The position numbers were made by a program, and so were the translations under genes. The notes under the pieces were generated by a model. The model worked only from the letters and a program-made list of their open reading frames with translations, was not told the DNA's origin and searched no databases. Positions 52,145-60,281 of a stretch of 64,000 nucleotides of DNA are shown here, piece after piece. Source of the stretch: Maribacter algarum (ex Lu et al. 2025) (nom. illeg.) (GTDB lineage Bacteria > Bacteroidota > Bacteroidia > Flavobacteriales > Flavobacteriaceae); assembly GCA_947495915.1 (NCBI GenBank), contig CANMAW010000004.1, forward strand, positions 1-64,000. Reading direction: 5' to 3'. Position 1 is the first letter of the stretch. Every line of letters begins with the position of its first letter.

Positions 52145-52798
52145 TCACACAGTTATCGCATGGTTCAAATACCTGCGAAACGGCAACATCTCTTGATACG
52201 CTGCAATTACTTTTTTCTCAAAATCCGGTTTAAAGATTTCAGAAGTTGAAAATTCCGTTGCTACTGCAAAGGTTTTGTTCCGCAATAAATCAATATGAAT
52301 ATGGTCGTTTGCAAACCCTTTGGGAGCTTTCGTTAATTTGACATCTTCAAATAATCCCCCGAAAGTCTCTTTGAAAGAAGCCTTATTTAAAATCTTTTTG
52401 AAAACTTCACCATCGTAATCAATAGCTTCTCGTATACTACGCAACCGTTTTGAATCAGGGCGCCAGAGTCCACCAGCGAAAATGCACCGTTCAATACCTA
52501 TTTCGATATAAAAATCACCAGTATTCGGTCGTTTGTCTAAGCCTGCACCGAAATGATCTTTATAAATCGGTTTGTTAGGGTGAAACATTAAATTATTATT
52601 AATGCGATTAATACCCTTCTTACCTGGCGTATCGTAATAATCATTATCAATAGCAGCCATTTGCGCATTCATATGATCTAACCACGCTACAAAGTCGTCA
52701 CGAACTTGTTTATACCATTTGCGATTGGTATCCATCCATTCTTTATTGTTATTTTTCTGGAGTGCCTTAAGAAAGGTGATCTGATTTTTGAAATCCAT
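52145..52798 (-). CDS. DUF2461 domain protein
   Basis: A 217-residue protein of the DUF2461 (TIGR02453) family: ITFLKALQKNNNKEWMDTNR then KWYKQVRDDFVAWLD, NRINNNLMFHPNKPIYKDHF, GDFYIEIGIERCIFAGGLWR and PKGFANDHIHIDLLRNKTFA. The function is unknown though the family is widespread. It is convergent with the DUF3037 gene (2-bp gap). Confidence 0.9.
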   Translation of the reverse strand: MDFKNQITFLKALQKNNNKEWMDTNRKWYKQVRDDFVAWLDHMNAQMAAIDNDYYDTPGKKGINRINNNLMFHPNKPIYKDHFGAGLDKRPNTGDFYIEIGIERCIFAGGLWRPDSKRLRSIREAIDYDGEVFKKILNKASFKETFGGLFEDVKLTKAPKGFANDHIHIDLLRNKTFAVATEFSTSEIFKPDFEKKVIAAYQEMLPFRRYLNHAITV

Positions 52799-52859
52799 TT
52801 GTCGCTTATCTGCTATTTAGAAAGCCATCAAAATTATAAATACTTTTTATAAAACGGCA

Positions 52860-53657
52860 TTAAAATCGATTGTCACCAGCAACAATATCTCCTAAAGTAC
52901 CCAAAATACTTCCTTCGCCTTTATCCTTACCTCCTCTCGGAATTGAAGCCAAAACACGACCAGCCAATCGACTAAATGGTAATGATTGAATATATACCGT
53001 ACCCGGTCCTCGAAGTGTTGCAAAGAATAAACCTTCTCCTCCAAATACAGTATTCTTGATACCACCAATAAACTCAATATCGTAATCGACCGATTGATCA
53101 AAGCCAACGATACAACCCGTGTCAACCTTTAATACTTCACCTGCTGCCAGTTCTTTTTTAGCTAGTGTACCACCGGCATGAACAAAGGCCATTCCGTCGC
53201 CTTCTAATTTTTGCATAATAAAGCCTTCACCCCCAAAAAGACCTCGACCCAGTTTTTTTGAAAATTCGATACCTACTGAAACACCTTGCGCTGCGCATAA
53301 GAAAGCATCTTTTTGACAAATGAACTTTCCTCTCATTTCTGATAAATCGATTGGAACAATCTTACCTGGGTATGGTGAAGCAAAGCTGACCTTCTTTTTA
53401 CCATGACCAATATTTAAAAATGCAGTCATAAATAGGCTTTCACCAGTAAGCATGCGTTTACCGGCTGAAAATATCTTTCCTAAAACGCCTTTTTCTTGGT
53501 TTGAACCATCGCCAAATATAGTATCCATTTTAATATCAGCATCCATCATCATAAAACTACCAGCTTCAGCCACTACGGCTTCTTGCGGATCAAGTTCTAT
53601 TTCTACATACTGCATTTCTTCTCCGTATATATCGTAATCTATTTCGTGTGCATTCAT
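52860..53657 (-). CDS. AIM24 / TIGR00266 family protein
   Basis: A 265-residue beta-rich protein: EAVVAEAGSFMMMDADIKMD, LTGESLFMTAFLNIGHGKKK, FICQKDAFLCAAQGVSVGIE, GEGFIMQKLEGDGMAFVHAG then GTLAKKELAAGEVLKVDTGC, and GGEGLFFATLRGPGTVYIQS. This is the AIM24 family, Trp-RNA-binding-attenuator-like folds of unknown cellular role. Length and motifs are normal. It sits 61 bp upstream of the DUF2461 gene in the same direction. Confidence 0.92.
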   Translation of the reverse strand: MNAHEIDYDIYGEEMQYVEIELDPQEAVVAEAGSFMMMDADIKMDTIFGDGSNQEKGVLGKIFSAGKRMLTGESLFMTAFLNIGHGKKKVSFASPYPGKIVPIDLSEMRGKFICQKDAFLCAAQGVSVGIEFSKKLGRGLFGGEGFIMQKLEGDGMAFVHAGGTLAKKELAAGEVLKVDTGCIVGFDQSVDYDIEFIGGIKNTVFGGEGLFFATLRGPGTVYIQSLPFSRLAGRVLASIPRGGKDKGEGSILGTLGDIVAGDNRF

Positions 53658-53747
53658 ACTTTTTTGATTTGTTTTCCCGCGAATGCGAGAAAAATTATTG
53701 ATTGATGTAATTGATTATTTGTAGCGCCTTAAGTGTAATTGTTACAA

Positions 53748-54242
53748 TTATTTCAAAATTGCTAAAATGACCTTAGAAAGCTCTTCAGGTTTTTGAGTGC
53801 CAATGAGCCGTTTTTTTCCGTTTTTTAATTGAATAAGCATTCCTTTATTTCCTTTGATATTATATACGGTACCATGATTTAAACTTAAACGAATACCGTA
53901 ACCAACGAAGCCGTATTTAATAATTTTTGCAGATTGAATATCTGACCATTTCCATTCTTTCTTTACAAAATAAAGGTGTTTAATTACGATCTTATCTGCA
54001 TTAATTACAGTAGTCATTCTAATAAAAATAAAGAATATGAGTATTAAGACTAGTAGTAATAAAACAATCCAATTTTCTCTTGGCATAACAATTGAAAAAG
54101 AAAAATTTCCTGAATCGGTAGATGAAGTATTAAATAAAGGAGAAAAAAAATTATACAATACGATACATGAGGGTATTAATAAGATTGCCCACAACCACCA
54201 CTGCGTAAATCGTTGTTGTTCTTGAAATAAAATCTTCTTCAT
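53748..54242 (-). CDS. hypothetical membrane protein with PH-like C-terminus
   Basis: A 164-residue protein with two TM helices (~15-33 and ~57-75) followed by a ~85-residue domain: TTVINADKIVIKHLYFVKKE then WKWSDIQSAKIIKYGFVGYG, NIKGNKGMLIQLKNGKKRLI. That strand pattern is like bacterial PH-type domains in small membrane proteins. It is 10 bp downstream of the DUF4442 gene. The role is unknown. Confidence 0.75.
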   Translation of the reverse strand: MKKILFQEQQRFTQWWLWAILLIPSCIVLYNFFSPLFNTSSTDSGNFSFSIVMPRENWIVLLLLVLILIFFIFIRMTTVINADKIVIKHLYFVKKEWKWSDIQSAKIIKYGFVGYGIRLSLNHGTVYNIKGNKGMLIQLKNGKKRLIGTQKPEELSKVILAILK

Positions 54243-54252
54243 TTCTATTAGT

Positions 54253-54708
54253 TTATTGCTTCAAACGAATGGTCCATTCAAATTTAAAAGTAGAAACCAC
54301 AACACCTTGTTTATTGACTCCTATAGATTTCATCCATATGGTTTGCCCCTCACCTGTTGCAATGGTTTTTGCCAAGGCTTCCTTTATTAAATGACCATCT
54401 TCACATGTAAAGGTAATTCTACCCGTAGCCTTTTTAGAAAAGTTCGCTGTGTTATTTTGAACTAACATTGATATGCGCTTACCGCTTTCTGCAATTTGGC
54501 TACTCACCATGGCCCCCGTTGCTAGTTCTGCAGCCATTCCTTGTACTGCCCAAAACATCGATTTAAACGGATTTTGATTCGCCCATCTATGCTTTACAGA
54601 CGTAATGGCTTTGGTATCATCCATATAAATTAGTCGAACCCCACTCCACCATGCTGAGGGTAATTTAAAAAACATAAAAGCGTTGATTTTACCTGTAGAT
54701 ACTGCCAT
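54253..54708 (-). CDS. DUF4442 hotdog-fold protein
   Basis: A 151-residue protein: FMFFKLPSAWWSGVRLIYMD, SVKHRWANQNPFKSMFWAVQ then GMAAELATGAMVSSQIAESG. This matches DUF4442, related to hotdog thioesterases. It is probably an acyl-CoA thioesterase-like enzyme with unknown substrate. It is divergent from the PadR-controlled operon and could share its operator region. Confidence 0.85.
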   Translation of the reverse strand: MAVSTGKINAFMFFKLPSAWWSGVRLIYMDDTKAITSVKHRWANQNPFKSMFWAVQGMAAELATGAMVSSQIAESGKRISMLVQNNTANFSKKATGRITFTCEDGHLIKEALAKTIATGEGQTIWMKSIGVNKQGVVVSTFKFEWTIRLKQ

Positions 54709-54780
54709 TGTAAGATTTATTTTGGTTAAAAATAGTGAAAATATACTAGTTGAAAAGTGTTAATATTATGTTAAATTTAA

Positions 54781-54822
54781 GTACTATGTGTTGCATAGTA
54801 CCATTCTTTAGATATATATTTG
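54781..54822 (+). promoter_or_regulatory. promoter and palindromic operator of the PadR/PspC cluster
   Basis: GTACTATG (54781-54788) and CATAGTAC (54794-54801) form a perfect 8-bp inverted repeat with spacer TGTTG. The TTG at 54791-54793 and the TATATTTG at 54815-54822 make a Bacteroidota promoter with a 21-nt spacer, so the palindrome sits over the -33 element. GTACTATG/CATAGTAC resembles known PadR-type operators. The cluster's own PadR gene at 56137 is the obvious binder, which implies autorepression. Confidence 0.65.
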
Positions 54823-54856
54823 CATAAGAAGATAATATGTAATCTATATTTTTATC

Positions 54857-55003
54857 ATGAAAAATTCATCAATCAATCAAATCAATCACCTCGAAATTAC
54901 CTTCGGCCGATTCAATTTTTCGGCGGAAGGAAGTTTCGAAAAAGGCAATGCCGGATCTTATTTTCGTAGTGTACAAAATCGAAGCATAACCAGAAACATA
55001 TAA
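54857..55003 (+). CDS. possible 48-codon leader peptide gene
   Basis: ATG at 54857 opens a 48-codon frame (MKNSSINQINHLEITFGRFN then FSAEGSFEKGNAGSYFRSVQ) that ends 3 bp before the DUF4870 start. It begins ~30 nt after the promoter. The middle overlaps a long imperfect hairpin. No family is recognised. It may be a true small protein, a translated leader, or chance; its close fit between promoter and next gene favours real translation. Confidence 0.45.
   Translation: MKNSSINQINHLEITFGRFNFSAEGSFEKGNAGSYFRSVQNRSITRNI
54891..54939 (+). other. long imperfect hairpin in the leader of the PadR/PspC cluster
   Basis: Arms 54891-54909 and 54921-54939 pair at 16 of 19 positions: a TCGAAA helix, a 3x3 internal loop, a CCTTC helix, one mismatch, and GCCG closing an 11-nt loop. 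It is more GC-rich than the surroundings and lies within the 48-codon frame. There is no T tract, so it is not a plain terminator. Confidence 0.5.
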
Positions 55004-55006
55004 GCT

Positions 55007-55480
55007 ATGACCGATACACTGACAAAACACGAAAAGACCTTATCTGCAGTAATTCATGCTTCCACATTTTCGAAGTACTTTATTCCTTTCGGAAATTTTA
55101 TTCTTCCGTTGGTATTATGGACAGCCAATAAAAAGGAGTATGAATTTGTTGACTACAATGGCAAACAAGCTTTAAATTTTCAGATTAGTTTATTACTATA
55201 CACCATTGTTTTAGGTATTATTAGTGTACCATTCTTTATTGGATTTCTTCCTGATGTTTTCGATTTTGACATCTTCGGATTTAATCATTTGAATCGCGTT
55301 AATCTGAATTTCGACACAAACAATTTTAGATTTGGGTCTTGGATGGTGCCCGTAGGAATTGCAGGTTTACTACAAGGCGCTTTATTTGTAGTCAATGTAG
55401 TATACACCATTTTAGCTACAATACGTACGAATGAAGGGCAAACTTTTGAATATCCGATTACTATAAAATTCATCAAGTAA
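55007..55480 (+). CDS. DUF4870 membrane protein (Tic20-like)
   Basis: A 157-residue protein with three or four TM helices and the DUF4870 start: LSAVIHASTFSKYFIPFGNF then ILPLVLWTANKKEYEFVDYN, GKQALNFQISLLLYTIVLGI. VDYNGKQALNFQ is the family signature. The role is unknown. It overlaps the NTF2-like gene at TAATG. Confidence 0.88.
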   Translation: MTDTLTKHEKTLSAVIHASTFSKYFIPFGNFILPLVLWTANKKEYEFVDYNGKQALNFQISLLLYTIVLGIISVPFFIGFLPDVFDFDIFGFNHLNRVNLNFDTNNFRFGSWMVPVGIAGLLQGALFVVNVVYTILATIRTNEGQTFEYPITIKFIK

Positions 55481-55953
55481 TGAAAAGCAAAACTAATTTT
55501 TCAGTAATCGGTAGCGTAATAGCAATAATGCTATGCACATCATTTGCTGCTCCTTCGAAAACTTGTACAACAGAACCAACTGACTTGTATCATACTATCG
55601 TTGAACTTGATCGAATGTTTTTTGAAGCTTACAACACATGTGACTTAGAAACGCAGGCAAAACTTATCTCAGAAGACTTAGAGTTTTATCACGATCAAGG
55701 TGGACTAACGACTTCAAAAAAAGACTTGTTAGTTGCTTTAAAAGAAAACATTTGTGGAAAAGTAAAACGAGAATTGGTAGCGGGCAGTATAGAAGTAAGT
55801 GAAATACCTGGTTACGGTGCAGTTCAAATGGGCTTACATAAATTTTACAACAATCAAGAACCCGACGCTATATCAAACCCTGGAAGGTTTGTAACACTTT
55901 GGAAAAAGACAGACGACACTTGGCAAATGACTAGAATCATAAGCCTTCATTAA
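55480..55953 (+). CDS. NTF2-like (DUF4440) secreted protein
   Basis: A 157-residue protein with a signal peptide (IGSVIAIMLCTSFAAPS) and an NTF2-like fold: IVELDRMFFEAYNTCDLETQ then AKLISEDLEFYHDQGGLTTS, GYGAVQMGLHKFYN and FVTLWKKTDDTWQMTRIISL. This is DUF4440/SnoaL-like, perhaps a binding protein. It starts on the last base of the DUF4870 stop. Confidence 0.88.
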   Translation: MKSKTNFSVIGSVIAIMLCTSFAAPSKTCTTEPTDLYHTIVELDRMFFEAYNTCDLETQAKLISEDLEFYHDQGGLTTSKKDLLVALKENICGKVKRELVAGSIEVSEIPGYGAVQMGLHKFYNNQEPDAISNPGRFVTLWKKTDDTWQMTRIISLH

Positions 55954-56136
55954 TATAAATGGTGCTCATCACATCAAATTAAAGGAGTTTATTCATCAAT
56001 CAATAACAATTTTTTCATCAATCAAATCAATCAATTAGGATGTTTATTTATCATTCAAAAAACGAACAGTTAATCTATGCAGACAATCAATACGAGTACA
56101 ACAAAGAAAGTTCGGCATAAAAAGCAAAAAGAAGTT

Positions 56137-56466
56137 ATGAACGTAGAAAACACAAAAGCACAAATGCGTAAAGGCGTGTTGGAGTATTGCATACTGTCAA
56201 TCCTGAACGGACATGACAAGTATGCCTCAGAAATACTCAACACACTAAAAGATGCAAAGATGCTAGTGGTAGAGGGCACAATTTACCCACTTTTAACGCG
56301 GTTAAAAAACGCTGGTTTACTTAACTACCGGTGGGAAGAATCAACCTCAGGACCACCACGAAAATATTACACGCTAACTGAAACAGGCAAATTATTTCTG
56401 AAAGAACTAGATTCTACTTGGGATGAATTGCGAAGCGCTACCAATTTGGTAACTAAAAATAAATAG
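56137..56466 (+). CDS. PadR family transcriptional regulator
   Basis: A 109-residue regulator; ATG at 56137 (MNVENTKAQMRKG) gives the family length, while 56077 would add a basic tail. The winged HTH shows KGVLEYCILSILNGHDKYAS then EILNTLKDAKMLVVEGTIYP, LLTRLKNAGLLNYRWEESTS and GPPRKYYTLTETGKLFLKEL. It is followed by PspC and head-GIN genes, a common Bacteroidota set. It likely represses the cluster through the palindrome at 54781-54801. Confidence 0.93.
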   Translation: MNVENTKAQMRKGVLEYCILSILNGHDKYASEILNTLKDAKMLVVEGTIYPLLTRLKNAGLLNYRWEESTSGPPRKYYTLTETGKLFLKELDSTWDELRSATNLVTKNK

Positions 56467-56524
56467 TTTAACCACCAACATACAACTAAATCTGAACCAA
56501 GGTTCTGATTAAAAACATCAAAAA

Positions 56525-58339
56525 ATGAACAAAACAGTCAACATAAATTTAGCCAATGTGCTCTTTCATATTGATGAAGGCGCCTATAATAAAATGCGGC
56601 TATACTTAGAATCGATAAAAAGGTCTTTCGCTAACACTCCCGGTAGTGACGAAATATTGGCAGATATTGAAGCTCGAATTGCTGAACTATTTCATGATAA
56701 ATTGGAAAACGAAAGACAAGTTATCACACAAAAAGAAGTAGATGAAGTTATCGCCATTATGGGGCAACCCGAAGATTATATGGTCGATGAAGATATCTTT
56801 GAAGATGAACCTAAAAGTTCAAGAAATGAGGAACGAAGAAGCGTTAAAAAATTATACCGCGATACTGATTTAAAATATGTAGCTGGTGTTTCTTCAGGTT
56901 TAGCACATTACGTAGGGGTTGATCCTATTTGGGTGCGTTTGTTATGGGTTATCTTAACCGTTGGTTCTGGCGGAGGATTTATCTTATTATACGGCTTGCT
57001 CTGGATATTGATTCCAGAAGCATCTACCACCTCGCAAAAATTAGATATGCGGGGAGAGGACATCAACATCAGCAATATAGAGCGAAAGGTCAAGGAAGGC
57101 TTTGATGATGTTGCAGAAAAAGTTAAAAATGTAGACTATTCCGAAGTCGGTAATAAAGTAAAAAAAGGTGGTAAAACATTTTTCGATACCATTGGTGATA
57201 TTATCATGTTCTTTTTCAAAATTTTCGGAAAATTCATTGGTATTATCTTAGTAATCGTAGGTGCAGCGACCATCATTGGAATGTTTATCGGCATGCTTAC
57301 CGTTGGTACGCTAGATTGGATTCATGTACCGGGTATAGATGGGCTTATTGACAACGTCACTGAAGCGCCAGTTTGGTTGATGTCGCTTATGTTCTTCTTT
57401 GCAATCGGCATCCCATTTTTCTTTCTGCTTTATTTAGGATTAAAAATTCTAGTCAATAATTTAAAGTCAATTGGTAATATTGCTAAATTTTCATTACTCG
57501 GTTTGTGGTTAATTTCAATCATTACACTTATTGTTTTAGGGGTTCGTGAAGCTGCTTCTCATGCTTTTACCGGTAGCATAACCACAGAAAATGAATTGTA
57601 TCTTGAAAATACCTCAGACACTTTAAACATTCAATTAGTTTCATCTGAACTATACGATCAACGTGAGCATATGCGTATGGATGATATGATCATGATCTAT
57701 GACAATGATGGCAACGAAGTGTTACTATCTGATGACGTGAGATTTCATATTAAAAAATCACAAGATTCAAGCCTACGAATTTCTGTTCGAAAAGAAGCTA
57801 ACGGACCATCATTTAACGAAGCAAGAGGTACTGCCGAAAAAATTGATTATAGTTACAAAATGTCAGGTACTACCTTATTGCTTGACGATTTTCTAACCGC
57901 TAATGACAATAGTAAATTTAACGACCAAGATGTTCGTGTGAATCTATATTTACCAGTGGGTACCATCATTAAGTACACTCCGTCAAGTAGTCGAAATTGG
58001 ACGGTTCGTGCAGAAACTGATCGATCATCAGGAAGTTTGAAAGATTTTGTTTGGAAAATGGGTATTGACGGAGTGTTACAATGTCAAGAATGCCCAGATG
58101 AGAAAAGAGATGAAGATGAAGACAATCGCTTTAGAATTAATTCAGATGGTATAGATATTAATATTAATGATGAAGACGGTGAATCATTTAAAATGCAAAT
58201 AGATGAAGACGGGGTACGAATTAAAGCAAAAGATGAAGAAGAGGGTGTCAATATCAATATTGATAGCGACGGTGGCAAAGTAAACATAAAAGCAAATGAC
58301 GGAACCACCACCACAGAAAAAACCATCATCAAAGAATAG
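56525..58339 (+). CDS. PspC domain membrane protein
   Basis: A 604-residue protein. The first ~95 residues (NINLANVLFHIDEGAYNKMR then LYLESIKRSFANTPGSDEIL) are a cytosolic domain often paired with PspC. PspC follows at ~108-165 (KKLYRDTDLKYVAGVSSGLA, HYVGVDPIWVRLLWVILTVG) with a TM hairpin. Three further TM segments are at ~230-370. The acidic C-terminal half is beta-rich with repeats such as DGIDININDEDGES and DEDGVRIKAKDEEEGVN. PspC proteins sense envelope stress in other phyla. It probably works with the head-GIN lipoprotein downstream. Confidence 0.9.
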   Translation: MNKTVNINLANVLFHIDEGAYNKMRLYLESIKRSFANTPGSDEILADIEARIAELFHDKLENERQVITQKEVDEVIAIMGQPEDYMVDEDIFEDEPKSSRNEERRSVKKLYRDTDLKYVAGVSSGLAHYVGVDPIWVRLLWVILTVGSGGGFILLYGLLWILIPEASTTSQKLDMRGEDINISNIERKVKEGFDDVAEKVKNVDYSEVGNKVKKGGKTFFDTIGDIIMFFFKIFGKFIGIILVIVGAATIIGMFIGMLTVGTLDWIHVPGIDGLIDNVTEAPVWLMSLMFFFAIGIPFFFLLYLGLKILVNNLKSIGNIAKFSLLGLWLISIITLIVLGVREAASHAFTGSITTENELYLENTSDTLNIQLVSSELYDQREHMRMDDMIMIYDNDGNEVLLSDDVRFHIKKSQDSSLRISVRKEANGPSFNEARGTAEKIDYSYKMSGTTLLLDDFLTANDNSKFNDQDVRVNLYLPVGTIIKYTPSSSRNWTVRAETDRSSGSLKDFVWKMGIDGVLQCQECPDEKRDEDEDNRFRINSDGIDININDEDGESFKMQIDEDGVRIKAKDEEEGVNINIDSDGGKVNIKANDGTTTTEKTIIKE

Positions 58340-58409
58340 CATTTCAATACAAAAAAACAACAATTCAGTTACTTAAAATTAAATTAAAGCTTTTAATTTC
58401 AGTACTTTA
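58340..58409 (+). promoter_or_regulatory. possible LytTR-type site before the head-GIN gene
   Basis: CATTTCAAT (58340-58348) and CAATTCAGT (58361-58369) start 21 bp apart, then 32 nt, then GTACTTTA (58402-58409), 33 nt before ATG at 58443. Spacing equals that of the three sites at 31 and 46 kb. The distal repeat and -7 box are weaker, so this is a candidate only. Confidence 0.45.
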
Positions 58410-58442
58410 CATCAACAATCAAAAAAAAAAAAGACAACAATC

Positions 58443-59174
58443 ATGACAACAATCGTAAAAATTGCCATCGCATTTTTAATGAGCCTACTTTTAACATCGT
58501 GTAACTTCGACCTACAATTAGGTGGTTTTGGTAACGGAGTTAAAGGGAACGGAACTGTAGTAACCGACACCAGAACAATTTCTGAAGATTTCACCGAAGT
58601 ATCTGCTTCAGAAGGTTTAATGGTATATGTGTCTCAAGCTAGTGAGTTTAATATAGAAGTTGAAGCTGACGAAAACGTAATTGATTTAATTTCAACCGAC
58701 GTTAGCAACGGTAAATTAAGAATTCATTCGGTAGAAAATATTGGCAGAGCAACCAAGAATATTTATGTGACTTTACCAAGAGTTTCTGCACTAAGTAGTT
58801 CTAGCGGAGCTCACCTTGAAACTAAAACAACTATTAAATCGAACGAATTAGAAATTGATGCAAGTAGCGGTGCTATTCTTGACCTTCAAGTGCAAACCAC
58901 TGAAATTGACATTGATGCCAGTAGTGGCGCGAATCTTGCTATTGCGGGATATGCAGACGATGCGGTTATTGACGTAAGTAGCGGAGGTAATATTAATGCC
59001 AAAGATCTTCAGACAAAAACCTGCAATGCCGAAGCTAGTAGTGGAGGCAATATGAAAGTTCAAGTCTCTGAACGGTTATATGCAGATGCGGGTAGCGGCG
59101 GTAACATATCCTATTCAGGTGAACCAACAGTAGAGCAAAAAAAATCAGTATCGGGTAGTGTTCACAAATATTAG
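58443..59174 (+). CDS. head-GIN (DUF2807) lipoprotein
   Basis: A 243-residue lipoprotein (AFLMSLLLTSC, Cys20). It has a GNGNVVTD-like start (FGNGVKGNGTVVTDTR, FTEVSASEGLMVYVSQASEF) and then the repeating right-handed beta-helix pattern SSGAHLETK, SSGAILDL, SSGANLAI, SSGGNINAK, SSGGNMKV, SGGNISYSG, the DUF2807 hallmark. These are putative envelope adhesins or scaffolds. It ends the PadR/PspC cluster, possibly with its own LytTR-type promoter. Confidence 0.9.
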   Translation: MTTIVKIAIAFLMSLLLTSCNFDLQLGGFGNGVKGNGTVVTDTRTISEDFTEVSASEGLMVYVSQASEFNIEVEADENVIDLISTDVSNGKLRIHSVENIGRATKNIYVTLPRVSALSSSSGAHLETKTTIKSNELEIDASSGAILDLQVQTTEIDIDASSGANLAIAGYADDAVIDVSSGGNINAKDLQTKTCNAEASSGGNMKVQVSERLYADAGSGGNISYSGEPTVEQKKSVSGSVHKY

Positions 59175-59198
59175 TTTTTGAGAAATTAGTCTATAATC

Positions 59199-59225
59199 AA
59201 GAGCCCTTCAATTATGAGGGCTTTT
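59199..59225 (+). terminator. terminator after the head-GIN gene
   Basis: A stem of AAGAGCCCT and AGGGCTTTT (one G-U pair) with a 9-nt loop, then TTTCTT. It separates the envelope cluster from the epimerase gene. Confidence 0.8.
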
Positions 59226-59267
59226 TTCTTTAGAATAGTTTCTATATTAGTATAAAGAATCTTTACT

Positions 59268-60281
59268 ATGCAGATAGGCCTAAAAAAGTACGTGTTGCCA
59301 TTAAAACACACCTTTAGTATTTCTCGAGAATCTCATGATTTTCAAGACACTTTAATTGTTTCAATTGCTTTGAATGGAAATGTTGGCTATGGTGAAGCTA
59401 CTGCTAACCCTTATTACAAGATTACTGCCGAGAGTATGATCGCTGAGATTAGTAACATTCAAGATGAACTGGAAGCATTTGAATTTTCTACACCTGAAAA
59501 ATTCCATCCTTTTTTAATTTCAAAAAACTTATCAAATTTTGCTATTTGCGCGCTTGATCTTGCTGCTCATGATTTGTATGGGAAATTACTAAAGCAACCC
59601 CTTTATAAAATTTGGGGCACAACGGTAAATCAGTATCCAATAACCAATTTCACCATAGGTATTGCATCTATAGAAATGATGATTGCAAAGATGAAAGAGA
59701 CGCCTTGGCCTATTTATAAAATTAAACTTGGTACTGAAAATGATATTGCTATTATCAAAGCGTTACGTGAGCAAACTGATGCTACTTTTCGCATTGATGC
59801 CAATTGCGCCTGGTCGGCAAAAGAAACCATAGAAAATGCTCCATTACTAAAAGAATTAGGGGTAGAATTCATAGAACAACCGCTGAAAGCCAATGATTGG
59901 GAAGGTATGGAACAAGTCATGCATCATAGTGTTTTACCAATTATCGCTGATGAGAGTTGCATTGTAGAAAGTGATGTTGAAAAATGCGCACTTCATTTTA
60001 ATGGTATTAATATTAAATTGACCAAATGTGGGGGGCTAACCCCTGCCCTACGTATGATCAAAAAGGGTAAAAAACTAGGACTCAAAGTTATGGTTGGATG
60101 TATGACGGAGTCTACCGTAGGAATTTCAGCAATTGCTCAACTAACCCCACAATTAGATTATGTAGATATGGATGGTGCCATGTTGTTAAAAGAGGATATC
60201 GCAAAAGGTGTGAACGTAACCACTAAAGGAAAAATAAAATTTCCAACCTTGGGAGGTAGCGGAATAACAATAAACTCATGA
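59268..60281 (+). CDS. dipeptide epimerase (enolase superfamily)
   Basis: A 337-residue mandelate-racemase-like enzyme of the L-Ala-D/L-Glu epimerase group. PLYKIWGT, the first catalytic Lys in YKIKLGTEND, metal ligands Asp in FRIDANCAW, Glu in FIEQPL and Asp in IADESC, and the second Lys in INIKLTKCGG are all in place. It isomerises dipeptides from murein turnover. It overlaps the PLP-enzyme gene by 4 nt, suggesting a joint pathway. Confidence 0.92.
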   Translation: MQIGLKKYVLPLKHTFSISRESHDFQDTLIVSIALNGNVGYGEATANPYYKITAESMIAEISNIQDELEAFEFSTPEKFHPFLISKNLSNFAICALDLAAHDLYGKLLKQPLYKIWGTTVNQYPITNFTIGIASIEMMIAKMKETPWPIYKIKLGTENDIAIIKALREQTDATFRIDANCAWSAKETIENAPLLKELGVEFIEQPLKANDWEGMEQVMHHSVLPIIADESCIVESDVEKCALHFNGINIKLTKCGGLTPALRMIKKGKKLGLKVMVGCMTESTVGISAIAQLTPQLDYVDMDGAMLLKEDIAKGVNVTTKGKIKFPTLGGSGITINS

